Assembly (NCBI GenBank): GCA_026545225.1
Contig: CM048846.1
Span: forward strand, 39,939,501 to 40,003,500
Length of the DNA stretch: 64,000 nucleotides
Direction of reading: 5' to 3'
DNA from: Cornus controversa
Lineage: Eukaryota > Streptophyta > Magnoliopsida > Cornales > Cornaceae
Each line of letters begins with the position of its first letter. Positions within the stretch are counted from its first letter, which is position 1. The notes under the pieces are model-generated. The model did no database searches. It had not been told where the DNA came from and worked only from the letters and a program-made list of their open reading frames with translations. Shown here piece after piece: positions 10,771-22,098 of the stretch. A program made the translations under genes and the position numbers.

Positions 10771-11690
10771 ACCATCAAGACTCCCCCAGTCCAAGCCCGA
10801 ACTCTGATTTGTGAGGTGTCATGATCCCTCAATCATCATCCCCTGACCCGAGTGACCATGACAAATTCCCTTTTGATTTCCTTATCAAAACGAGTTGTCT
10901 CATAATTAGCAGAAGTTTAACAAAATCACTCCAAGTCTTCTCAATGAGGCACTTGGGTACTCTCATTCCTCATTATCATAACACAACGAAAGTTTAACAA
11001 ATCATGAGTTCCTAAGTAGGACACATGAACCCTCGAAATACAGCAACACTAGTATGGTTGTCATTCAAGTTTCGGTCGGCTGATGGTTGTCCCACCAGTT
11101 ACCTAGGCAATCCATCAGCTGGCTACCCTTCAGCTTCAGTCAGTCAAAAGGGGTCTTTTGGTTGGCTAGAGGGCTGTTTTGGTCGACCAAACTAGTTACC
11201 TGCAGATGCAAACATTCAGTATCTCACCATTTCGGTCGGCTGAAACTCTCCAGGCCCTGTTTCTCACTATTTTCAAGTCTCAATTCATCCTCCATGGAAT
11301 TCACAATTCAAGGAAACTACTCTATGCATCATTTCCCTCATTTTTTACAATTTCCTTCTTCATTATAAATACCAAATCATTAAGTGAGGGGGTTTCCCAC
11401 ATACACAACACTTGGTACATTTCATGCTCTTTCAAGTCAACCGTCTCCCATTAACATACATGCATAAATTTGGACATTTAATGGGAAAAATACAAATCAT
11501 CATTTGCATCATCTAGCATTTACCATGCTCAAAGCATGCATATAGAGTATGAAATCATAAAACACAATTATAACATGTTCTTGTAACATAAAGGGGTCTT
11601 CTATATGCTCAACACTTGCATATTGTCTACAACCCAGACATGTAATCAAATAAAGCAAATTAAGTCTTTAAATGAAACCAATTTTTTCAC
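10771..11690 (-). repeat. Fragment of gypsy LTR, minus orientation
   Basis: The text from 11490 to 11650 parallels 61690-61870 of the complete minus-strand LTR (TCATCATTTGCA, the ACAACATGTTCTTG block, then CCCAGACATG). Between 11055 and 11260 the word TTCGGTCGGCTGA and relatives recur. The open frames here (11087-11454) resemble no protein family and look like chance frames in LTR DNA. The fragment is cut at about 11690, where copia gag sequence starts. Confidence 0.55.
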
Positions 11691-11749
11691 TCCACGCCAA
11701 TGTGCTATTGCGGAGACTCCACAACCTCTTTTTCATTTCTTAAAAAGAG

Positions 11750-13815
11750 TTAATCCTCATGGGATGAGAAAAAAGGAGTTGGATGGTTCAAATTATAGCT
11801 TTTGGAAGTCTCGCATGAAAGCCTTTCTTAAATCTTAAGGTGAGAGAGTATGGATGTCTGTTGAAAATGGATATACAATTCCTACCTCTATATTGGTACT
11901 GATGATGCCATTATGGTTGTAGTAAAGGATAAGGCAACATGGTTAAATACTGAGCATGAAGAAGCTAATAATAACAACAAGGGTTTATATGCAACATTTA
12001 ATTCCATTGTTCCATATGAATTTGCTAGAATCTCTACTTGTTCCACTTCAAAAGATGCATGGGATATTTTACAGGTAACTCATGAAGGTACTACCAAGGT
12101 AAGGAAGTCAAAGCTACAAATGCTAGCAACCAGGTTTGAAACAATTAGGATGGATGAAGATAAGATATTTTCTGATTTTTATTCTAAACTTAATGATATT
12201 GTTCAAAGTTATGCTAACTTTGGTGAAAGAATTCTATCCTTTTAAGTTGTTAGAAAAATTATGAGGTCACTTCCTATTAGTTTTCAAGCTAAGTTGGAAG
12301 CCTTAGATGAGAACAAAGATGTTGATTCAATGGATGTGGCAGAATTAGTTGGATCAATTCAAACTTTTGAGATAAAATATTCAAAACTTCAGAAATAAAA
12401 AAAATGGCTTTCAAATCATCAAAGACTTCTAAGTCTTTAAATTTGTCAAATATTTCAAATTCTTCAAAAACTGAAGTTGAAAAGGTTGAAATTTTTTAAT
12501 ATGATTCAGATAATGATGTTACACTCCTAGATAGGAAATTTAAGAAGATCCTTAAATATGAAAAGGATAGAAATCTTAGGAAAGAAAATCCTTCTAAATT
12601 TCATAGTCAAGGATCATCATCTAAAGGTAAGGATAGGAATGAGAAATAAGTTAATGACTCTAAGGATTTTAAAATCACTTGTTGGACATGTGGTGGTAAA
12701 GGTCACACATCTACTCAATGTCTAAGTCATAAGAAGAATAGCTTTAGTGCAAAAAAGATTTTAAAAGATAAAAAGAAAGCCATGAAAGCTATTATTTCTG
12801 AGTCTGACTCTTCAAATTCTGATAGTGATTCTTCTATTGAGAATGATTCTCTTTCTTTTGTTGCTTTATTAAATGATGATACTGCTAATAATTCTTCTTC
12901 TCATGTAGGTGAAACAAAGAAGTATACAACTTTAAGCCAAGTTAGGTCTGATGATTCTGAAGATGAGGAAAGAGAAGAACCAACCAAAAAAGAATTGTTC
13001 AAAGCTTTTGAGAAGTTGGTTACTGAGACTATCAAAATCAAAAGAGCCAACAAAAAGCAAGCTAAGCAAATGGAGATAATGAAAATTGAAAGAGAATCTC
13101 TGATAGAAGAAAGTGAGAAGATCCAGAAGAAGATTGAAGAGAACAAATCAAAATTTTTGAATCTTCAAAGTAAAATCAAGTTTCTCAAAAGCGAGGTAAG
13201 CCAAGTTATTTATGCTAGGGATGCTCTTGTTGCTAGAATTAATTTTCTTGAGCCTGAATTGAAAAGTTATAAGAGAAATTGATTACATTTACTTCTGGGC
13301 AGATTAAGCTTGATAGCATGATTAGTGTTGGTAAGCCTGTAGGAGATAAGACTGGACTAAGTTTTGTTGGGTCATCATCTAAGGGTAAAACTGTTTTTGT
13401 TAAACCCAAGAACTTAAATTTTTCTACACCCAAACCTAAGCTTCAATTTTAGTCTATGCATGCCAATGTTGTGTCCAATATGCTTCATTGTACATTTTGT
13501 GATAAGAATGAACATAGTCAACATTATTGTTATAAGAAGAGAAAATATTCTAATTCTGATTTTTATGTGCATAATTCTTTTGCTAAGAATAAGGTTCTTA
13601 CTAGAAAGCCATATAATTGGAACAAATCAAAAAATTCTCAAGCTAAAAAGAATTCAAATAAGAAAAAAATATTTCGATTTCTCCACCATATTTTACTGAT
13701 AGGTTGCATGTTAAAATAATTTGGATGAAAAAGGAAGATTTGGAGAAGTTTGTGTCTAGTGATACTATGAGATTTATTCATGATAGGTCTTTGGGTGCAA
13801 AACCCCCTAACTGAG
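11750..13815 (+). pseudogene. Ty1/copia gag remnant (Tork/SIRE-like), no pol
   Basis: The N-terminal segment LDGSNYSFWKSRMKAFL (11776-11826) and the capsid segment with DAWDILQVTHEGT (about 12054-12095) are the signature of copia UBN2-type gag. A CCHC zinc knuckle is intact at 12680-12721 (C-x2-C-x4-H-x4-C). It is followed by a Ser/Asp-rich acidic stretch and a Lys/Glu coiled coil (12782-13281, 166 codons open). A second complete CCHC knuckle lies near 13490-13531. Stops or frameshifts fall near 11836, 11920, 12243, 12398, 12500, 12647, 13280 and 13450. The region ends in DRSLGAKPPN then a stop (about 13813). Protease, integrase and RT are all absent. The protein would have formed virus-like particles. 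Confidence 0.8.
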
Positions 13816-14960
13816 AATTAGGACTTTAATGGTCATGGATTGAGCTTAAACATTGAAATATTTGTACTTGGTTTTCCATTGGATCATATCTTTTAGATTA
13901 TGTTAGGATTTGTTTATTTTATATGATAATCATTAGAATGTGAAGATCATATTTTTCTATAAAATAATGTGAATTCTTTATATTTCTGTTTAATTTCACT
14001 TTGAATTATGAATGCATGATTGGGACACTTAGTTTATCAATAATTGAAGTACTTGAATTTATGATGTAAGCGTTGATTACTAATGTGTTGTATTTATTTC
14101 TTTTTAGCGGTGAATCTTATGAGTACATACAATTTGTGCACTAGTCTAACTCTGAGAGAATTGATTAAAAACTAATGTGAAGTTGACTAGAGTATATTGT
14201 ATGAGTAGCATTGAATACTTAAATGATCAATGAAAAAAATGAAAAGATAATATTCTATTTTTATTCATCATAAAAAGAAAAGAAAATAAATGAAAAAAAT
14301 TACAAAAAATCTAAGACAAAAAGAAAAAGGCTACCTTCGGGATTTGTTCGAAACTACTACTACTACATAAATCTCCAATGAGATATCTTTTAAAGACGTT
14401 GTTTTGAGGAAATAGATGGCTGCCTGTAAGAGTGAAAGCCACCGTCTTAGAAATGAAAAAAATGAAATTCAATGAAACTATTTGATAATGTGTGATTTTA
14501 TTTTCTTATCATCTAATGTGTTTTAGAAAATGAATCAAGAGAATTTGATTAATTTTTTATGATGTTTGATTGCACACACACACACATGAATTTGTTAGAT
14601 GAATTTCTAAATTTTTTATAAATACTTGTGTTATGGAAATTATGCCATGATCATGAGATTAAGTATAAATTTTTGTTGGCAAATTTATGGGTTTTAAAAT
14701 TGCGCAATTGTGAATTTTCTTGAATTTTTTTGAAAATTTTAAAACTCATTGTTATTTTATGTGAAAATTTAGTTTAATAATTATATGATTATTATATTTT
14801 ATTTTATTTTCACATACATAAAAATCCAAAAAGATTTTCCTATTTTCAAATTTTTAGAAAATTTTCGGACATTTTTACACATTTTGTTTGAAAAATTGCA
14901 AAAAGGGTCAAAGCTGGTCAAAGTTGTTCAACAAACCAAATTAACCAAGCTGGACCGATC
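13816..14960. other. AT-rich non-coding stretch, probably copia tail or LTR
   Basis: I find no gene, only AT-rich DNA with A-runs (14230-14330), a short CA run (14572-14585) and T-rich blocks. It lies between the copia gag remnant and a gypsy LTR end, so it may be the deleted copia element's 3' part. No LTR ends or primer site are visible. The 101-codon frame at 14785-15090 crosses the LTR border and is not credible. Confidence 0.4.
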
Positions 14961-16165
14961 TGTCACGCCCCAAATTTCTGACTCCCGGAACCCTAGGGTG
15001 ACTCGGTTACACCTCACCATTCCTAATCTCAAGAATTATTCCCAAAACCATACAACTGTTGAAGCTAATCATAAATACGCAAATTTGTAGGCGTATACTT
15101 ATCCCATTCACCTCAATAGGCCCCACACTAGTCTATACATCCATACATGTTCATTCACACCCCAAAAATCATGGAATCCCATTACAGCCCTATTTCGATC
15201 GGCTAATACTACCCTCCGATCGGCTGAAACCTAGGCTTAACTGACTTTTGGTCACTAATTCTGTCAGTCAGCTGGATAGTAGTTTCGGTCTGCCGAAAGG
15301 ATGCTTTTAGCCAGCTGAAACCCTCTTTCAGTAGTCCAAAACAAGTACCCCCATTTGCAAATCTTCGGGATCTCACACTTTCGACCGGTGCTACAGAGAC
15401 TAGGTGATTGAAAGTGCCCTAAAGGCTCAAAACCTATGTAATTCCAATCTAGATGTATTCCATAACTTCACCAACTCATATATAAGCTAACATGTGATTA
15501 AAACTTGATAAAACTTATATAACCCTCATTCATTAACACCGCAATCCATACATCTCCCAAATACAATTCAAAAACACACATTCATACCCATTCTCTTCAA
15601 GCAATCTCAATGATGTCCAACCACATTTAAAACACTTAGAACCAGCTATACAATATCATAATATGATTGGAGGTCATAACTTCATAATTTTATACGTCAC
15701 AAAACCATACAATTGATCCCAAATGACCATTTCATTAATGTGGCCTCCCAAGTCCACAGTCATTATATAAATTACATGTATATTGTCCAAAAATATAATT
15801 AATTCAATTATGATTACAACTGTAGTGAATCAATATGCTACAAGCTGGTATGGATAACCACATACAAAAATATCCAAAAATATATCCAAAATGTCAAAAG
15901 AGAACTCCACTTGGATGTTCACGTTCCATCTGGCATTGACACCTTATATGTAAAAAGTTTGGAGGGGAGATGGGCAAGCAACTCAACGGCTTAGTAGAAA
16001 TACCCAACCCACCTAGGTGTCGACCCGACACCAACCTATATGATATACAACCATGATGTCGCTATACTACATAACATATATCAATGTTCTTATGTTCAAC
16101 AATTCATAAATGCAATTGGACAAAATGCATTTGAACATACCACATGTTGAACAGTTAAATCACAT
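14961..16165 (-). repeat. Gypsy LTR, minus orientation, lacking its start
   Basis: TGTCACGCCCC at 14961 is the LTR terminus. No primer site precedes it on the left (TGGACCGATC instead), so the internal side is lost or this is a solo LTR remnant. The middle carries TCGGCTGAAA-type words at 15190-15400. The 15900-16040 segment is the inverse of 16660-16800, including the GGTGTCGACCCGACACC block. It ends near 16165 without the expected TGTA start. Confidence 0.65.
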
Positions 16166-16214
16166 AAGCATTCAAGATATTTACATCTTTTTTTGCCATA
16201 ATTCGATTCATAGA

Positions 16215-16650
16215 TATGATTGGTCCACTCCAAAGATCATTTGGTGTTGGACCACTCCGATGAGAGTCTGCTGCAATTGGACGAGGGAGTCGCAATAGTA
16301 ACCCTGAGGTGTTCTGCATCAAATTCTTGTTTGAGTGGAGTGGGTGTGAGTCTGGGACAGAGTCTGTTGTACTTTGCTTCGACGATAGTGGATTTGGTTC
16401 TCTGAAGCTACAAAGCCTCACCTATGATTTTTTCCTAATCTGGGTTTTTCACGTATATCTGGTGCATTCTTTTACTTTACTACACTTTTTATTGATTTAC
16501 TTGCTTTGTGGGATTGCATTAATTTTAATTAGACTTAAAATTGGATAATCTAAAAGATTAAGCAAAAAGGGAGTAAACCTAATCACCCCCTCTAGGTTTT
16601 AAATCTAACTTTTGTAGCCGCTTCCGCACCGCGTAACTCACGATAGTGAT
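16215..16650 (+). repeat. Ty1/copia-type LTR 3' part
   Basis: GGGTTTTTCACGTATATCTGG (about 16441) and the closing ATCACCCCCTCTAGGTTTT (about 16580) are the kind of R-region and near-terminal text common in plant copia LTRs. No pairing copy is visible in the window. The short open frames here are not credible genes. Confidence 0.45.
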
Positions 16651-16651
16651 A

Positions 16652-17178
16652 TCATTATTGCATATCATGTAGGTCAGTGTCGGGTCGATGCCTAGGTGGG
16701 TTGGGGCATTCCTACCGAGCTAGTTATTTGCTCACTCTTCTCCCCCAAGCATTTTTATAAATAAGGCACAAGCGGTGGATGAGACTTAAGTAGTTTGTGA
16801 AGAGCACTTGGATGTATTTTTGAGTTATTTTGGATATCTTATATATTGTTATCAATGTCAGTTTATGGCATGTTGATATTAACTATGAATGAACAACTTG
16901 TATTTGGGATTCTCATATGTATAATCTATGTTTGATATGTTATAGATTTTGGAAATGTATGAATGGAAAGTAATTTTTGGAATCAATGTATGAGATGTAT
17001 GATTTTATCAAGTTTTTAAGTATGTTTAGAGTTGTATAGGAAGGTATGAAATTATAGAATGTATGTGTGGGCTTGAATGGGATTTAAAAACTGAGACTAT
17101 CAGGTTCAGGACACTGTCGGTTGACTAATGGACTTTCCAGCCGACTAATACTCTCAAAGTCCAAAAAATTTGCAAAAT
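16652..17178 (+). repeat. Gypsy 5' LTR fragment
   Basis: The segment 16858-17178 matches 20020-20345 almost base for base (GGCATGTTGATATT, then ACTTGTATTTGGGATTCTC, then TTGGTCGACC-type words), giving two LTR copies that flank the decayed gypsy coding region. The copy stops at AAAATGG (about 17178) and runs straight into gag, so the LTR end, primer site and start of gag are deleted. Confidence 0.75.
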
Positions 17179-17760
17179 GGGCTCAAACAAGAGTTTATTG
17201 ATCTTATGCAAGGAGATGTGCGCATAATGGAGTACGAAACCAAGTTCACATCTTTAGCTCATTTTGCACTAGTGATGGTGGGTGATGATGAAATGAAAGC
17301 AAACCGTTTTGTGAAGTGACTTAAAATGTCCATAAGAAAAAAAAAAGGGTGTCTATCTTAGGCTTGAAAGTCTATGTTGAGGTTGTTGATAGAGCCGTGG
17401 TAGCTGAAAAAGATGACAGAGAGGCTCAGAGAATATGGGATTTTAAGAGTTAGACTAGAAGTGTTAGAGCACTTATGAGTGGTCAAGCAAGGAAGAGGCA
17501 AAAGGGTAATACTTTAGTTTCTTAGGGGCAATAGTCTCGCTATGTATCCTCAGTGCCTTTGCCTACAGGATCTTTATGGTCTACTGTGGTGTGTTATCAT
17601 TGCCAACAGTTAGGTCATTATAGGTATGAGTGCTTTCGGAGGCAAGTTGTATCTATACCGGTAACACAGTGAAGGGAGTGAGTATGCTTCCATTGTCGCC
17701 AATTAAGACAAATTAGAGCAAATTGTCTGCAGAGATAGAGTGTGCAGAGTGGGACTGGAT
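17179..17760 (+). pseudogene. Gypsy gag C-terminal part with zinc knuckle, broken
   Basis: The frame at 17190-17320 reads as the end of a gypsy capsid (the YETKFTSLAHFA segment). It is interrupted by a TGA at 17318 and an A-run at 17335-17347. A complete CCHC knuckle (C-x2-C-x4-H-x4-C) lies at 17592-17633. A second knuckle near 17681-17724 has lost its His. The N-terminal half of the capsid is gone, because the 5' LTR joins directly at 17178. Confidence 0.72.
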
Positions 17761-17984
17761 CTCAGCAGAGGACTATTCAGTCTGCTATAGGTCAATCGGG
17801 TTTGAGGGCGTTACCACCACCTCAGTCAGCTTGGTCAGTTTAAGGTTCTCAGGCAATGAGAGGGGCTATACCTGCTATGTTTAGTCAGCAGTTAGATTTT
17901 AGGGTACTAGCTAGTAGAGTCAGAAAATTCTAGGTTGTGCTTTTACACTAACTCAGGCAAAGGATATACCGGGACCGTCAGTGG

Positions 17985-20003
17985 TCAGAGGTATTTTTCT
18001 AGTTTCTATCTCGTGGGCTAGGGTTTGATAAATTCAAGTGCATCTTATTCATTCATATTTGCTGCATTTGAATGTGCCTTGGGGTTGGAGGAGTCATCCC
18101 TAAAGTCACTATTGTCTATTGATATGCCTATTGGGGGTAGAGTTTGTCGGTCTTGCGAGATCAAGGTTGTTGGATGTCGGCTTATGTTCGACTTTGTGTT
18201 ACTAGATATGATAAGTTTTGACGTCATTCTAGGTATGGATGGGTTGTCTATGTTTAAAGACACAATAACTGTTTCTATTTTGTGGAAGAGTGTGATGATT
18301 TCTATATATCATCATTACATAGGTTCGGTGTTCGAAATGAGATTGGATGTTTCTTAGCTAGCTTGTTAGCTGAGGAGGATGAGGTTATGACTGGTGGAGC
18401 TTTTCCACCGGTAGTTTGTGATTTCTTTATGTGTTTCCGGGGGACTTGACAGAGTTACCTTTGAGGTGAAAATTATGTTCAGTATTGATATTGCTCCTGG
18501 TATCGCTCCTATCTCTATGACACTATACCGTATGACACCGGCAAAGTTAAAGGAGTTAAAAGATTAGTTAGAGGAATTGTTAGACAAGAGATTTGTACAG
18601 CCTAGTACATCGCTTTGAAACTCTGGTTCTATTTGCTAAGAAAAATGATGGATCTTTGTGATTATGTATAGACTATCATAAATTGAACCAAGCAACAGTC
18701 AAAAACAAGTATCATTTGCCAAGGATAGTGACTGGTTTGATTAACTCAAGGGTTCAAGGTATTTTTTGAAGATCGACTTGAGGTCGAGGTATTACTAGTT
18801 GAGGGTAAGGGATGAGGACATTCCGAAGACTGATTTTTAGACTAGGTATAGACACTATGAGTTTCTAGTGATGCCATTTGGTTTAAGGAACACACCGGTA
18901 ACGTTCATGGACTTAATGGACTGAGTCTTCAGTGTTTATTTGGACAGATTTGTGGTGGTGTTTATAGATGATATTCTCGTGTGATCATCCTCTATGGAGG
19001 AACATGATATTTATTTGAGGATAGTATTACAAATTTTGAGGGACATCATTTGTATACCAAGTATGAAAATTGTGAATTTTGGCTAACGAAAGTAATGTTC
19101 TATGAACATGTGGTGTCAGAAGGAGGAGTTTCTGTGGATCATTCTAAGATTGAAGTGGTGATGAATTGGGAAAAGCCGAAAAGCGTATTTGAGCTATGTA
19201 GTTTCTTGGGACTAACGGGTTACTATCGGCGTTTTGTGAAAGACTTTTCGAGGTTAACGACGCCTATAACTAAACTTACTCATAAATGAGTTAAGTTTGT
19301 GTGGAATGATGCTTGTGAGCATTCATTTATAGAATTGAAGAGTCAATTGACTAGTGCTCCAATATTGATAATTCCTGGAAGTGGGTTAGGTTATGTGATT
19401 TACAGTGATGCTTCACGGGATGGGTTAGGATGTGTATTAATGCAAACCGAGACGATTGTTGTATATGATTCCCGACAGTTGAAGACACGTGAACAAAATT
19501 AACTGACTCATGATTTGGAGTTAACAGTGGTAATTTTTGCATTGAAAATGTGGAGGCATTACTAGTACGGGAAAAATTTTGAGATTTTCTCCAATCATAA
19601 GAGTTTGAAGTACCTTTTTCATACAAAAGGACTTGAATATGAAGCAACGGAGGTGGGTGGAGTACTTGGAGGATTACAACTTTGATCTTCAGTATCACCC
19701 AGGAAAGACTAATTGGTAGCCAATGCCTTGAGTAGGAAATCATATAGTACCTTGACAATCATTGTCATCCGTGAGTGGAAAATGATGGAAGATATCTCAG
19801 AAATAGGATTGTATTTCAATGAGGATGATGAACCGACAACTTTATTCACACTTATTGCTCAATCAACTCTAGTGAGTAAAGTGATTGAGGAGCAGAGGCA
19901 TGATAGTGAGATAAAGGATATTCGCATTCGAATTTCGTGTGGCGAAGTGGTTGAAAGTTTGACAATTCATTTTGATAGAGGTTTGTGGTTCAAAGGAAAA
20001 TGA
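17985..20003 (+). pseudogene. Gypsy pol: protease, reverse transcriptase, RNase H, start of integrase; decayed
   Basis: The protease region (18010-18350) keeps the LINSSASYSFI arrangement, but the catalytic D-S-G is altered to N-S-S. RT spans about 18480-19290: the DYHKLNQ segment is at about 18676, the catalytic FIDD at 18961-18972, and the open thumb segment at 19050-19288 ends LTHK then a stop. RNase H starts at about 19299, with YSDASRDGLG near 19400 and a degraded connection at 19500-19735. The integrase N-terminal extension runs 19740-20003 and then stops. At least a dozen stops and shifts are spread through RT. The integrase core is missing, because the sequence jumps into the 3' LTR at about 20008. 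This would be the replicative polyprotein of a chromovirus-like element and is non-functional. Confidence 0.82.
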
Positions 20004-20007
20004 TTGT

Positions 20008-20876
20008 ACCATTGGTTTGTGGCATGTTGATATTTTTGAAAATTGTAACTATGAATGAATAACTTGTATTTGGGATTCTCATATGTATAATCTATATTTG
20101 ATATGTTATGGATTTTGGGAAATGTATGAATGGAAAGTAAGTTTTCGGATCAAATGTATGAGATGTATGGTTTTATCAAGTTTTTAAGCATGTTTAGAGT
20201 TGTATAGGAAGGTATGAAATTATATAATGCATGTGTGGGCTTGAATGGGACTTAAAAACTGAGACTATTAGCTTTAGGACACTATCGGCCGGCTGATGGA
20301 CTTTTCAGCAGACTGATACTCTTAAAGTCCAGAGAATTTGTAAAATGGAACCTACAGGGTACCTATTTTGGTCGACCAAATGAGGGTTTTTGCTAACTGA
20401 AAGAGAACTTTCAGCTGATTGAAACCACTCAGCAGCTGACCGACTGAACTGGAATTGAATTCTAATGTGTTGGTTAACTAGAGGTCACTGAACCCAGGTT
20501 TAAACTGACCGAAGGAAGTCTTTAGCCGACCAAAACTAGGTTGGTTTGAAATTTCATTAATTTTGGATTGGAATGAACATGTATGGATGTATAGACCAAA
20601 GTGGGGCCCATTGGGATGAATAGTCGTGAGTATAAGCATATGTAATCGTATGTGTATGATTAGCTTCCGTGGTTGTATAAGTTTTAGTCGTTCATTAGGG
20701 GTTGAATGAGCGTATTCACACTTGGAATATGGGTACGAAATGGGGTTCAGTGACTCAAATTTTGGGGCACGACAGATTGGTATCAGAGCATAATTGTTAG
20801 GTGAAAAGCGTTGATGTATGACTTAATCACCCCCATTTCTCACGCCCTTCCGAGTGTTGGAAATAAGGGCATGATA
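20008..20876 (+). repeat. Gypsy 3' LTR copy, with a primer site beyond its end
   Basis: The segment 20020-20345 repeats 16858-17178. The LTR then continues through a cluster of CGGCCGGCTGA / GGTCGACC / CAGCTGATTGAAA words (20280-20550) to the terminus GGGGCACGACA at 20774. A near-perfect primer site TGGTATCAGAGCA follows at 20778-20790, and a second LTR-end-like sequence closes at 20876, 102 bp later. A primer site after what should be a 3' LTR shows either a tandem element or an LTR that has absorbed its own primer region. Confidence 0.75.
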
Positions 20877-21204
20877 GGATTGTAGTTTGAAGTAATTACA
20901 TTTCTATATGTTTCTCTATTTGCTAATCTAGTTACACACCGTAAGCATTCTAAATATTGTATTCGCATTTGCACTCTCGGTTGTTGAATATATACACAGA
21001 GTGTCTGACAAAAGTCCACTCTAGCACATTTTGTCAAAACATGTTCAAAACAAAAAAGTTCTAAAGTTTGCTAAAAGACTTTATTTACCCCCACTCTAGG
21101 GTCCTTGATTGGGGCAACACACGATTTTTGTAAAAATCACTCTATTTGAGATTCAAAATCCCATTTTCATAAAAACAAACATTTTCGACTTCAAAAATAA
21201 TCAT
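20877..21204. other. Non-coding stretch with TTTTCATAAAA-type imperfect repeats
   Basis: No gene. From 21100 the text repeats loosely around (A)TTTTCATAAAAAT..CTTCGACTTCAAAA. The same phrasing resumes at 22041-22098 and 23854-23995, so two insertions (21205-22040 and 22099-23853) appear to have split one repeat block. Confidence 0.5.
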
Positions 21205-21700
21205 TTAGGTAAATATCACTGACACCCTTTGAGATTTGATATATTGACACGCGACTACAACTTTGTGAATTTTCTTCACCAACACCCCTTGTGGTTTGTG
21301 TCATATATCACATACACTCCTTGCCAAAAGTACACCATGTCAAAGCCCTTTTTGATAGTGAAATGACCATGCTTCCCTTTGACTTCTGATCTAACACATT
21401 TTAATACTAAATTTACCTATTTAGTCATGTCTAATAGACCAAAATACCCCTTTGAATATATATATACTATAATATATATATATAATTAATTATTTTCATA
21501 AATAATAATGTTAACATAAAATATAAAAAAAGTAATTAAATTTCTCTTTCTTTTTCTCTATCTATCTATATATACACAATATACTATAATATAAATATAT
21601 ATATATATATAACCTATATATATAATTATTTATTTTCATAAATAATAATGTTAACATAAAATAAATAATTAATTAAATTTCTCTTTCTTTTTCTCTATTC

Positions 21701-21735
<35 letters not shown>

Positions 21736-22040
21736 CGCTATAATATATATAACCTAATATATATAATTATTTATTTTCATAAATAATAGTGTTCATCTAT
21801 ATACACTATAATACATATAATTATTTATTTCCATAAATAATACTATTAACATGAAATAAAATATTAGTTGTCAATGCATATTATCACGAAGGGTATTGTG
21901 GTCATTTTTTCTATTTTGATATTTTTATGTTAAAATACATTTAAATAATTAGGGGTAATCAAGACATTTCAAAGCTGACAGGGGTGGTTGGTGATGAAAA
22001 TACATCAAACCTTGTGGGGTGTTAGTGATATCTACCCTAA
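21205..22040. mobile_element. MITE with about 35-bp terminal inverted repeats
   Basis: The left end TTAGGTAAATATCACTGACA and the right end (inverted) TTAGGGTAGATATCACTAACA match over about 30 bp. No long frame is present. The interior (21470-21860) is a stack of about four copies of a TA-rich unit containing ATTTTCATAAATAATA, three of them close to 138 bp apart. I could not find a clean target duplication. This is a common plant MITE type, possibly MULE-derived. Confidence 0.72.
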
Positions 22041-22098
22041 TAATTTTCATAAAAATATTATTTTCGACATTCTAAACCTTATTTTCATAAAAATGAAA

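Noticed and set aside
16155..16548. Overlapping frames on both strands near 16.2-16.5 kb as a small gene
   Set aside because: They coincide with copia LTR-like text and have no recognisable protein features.
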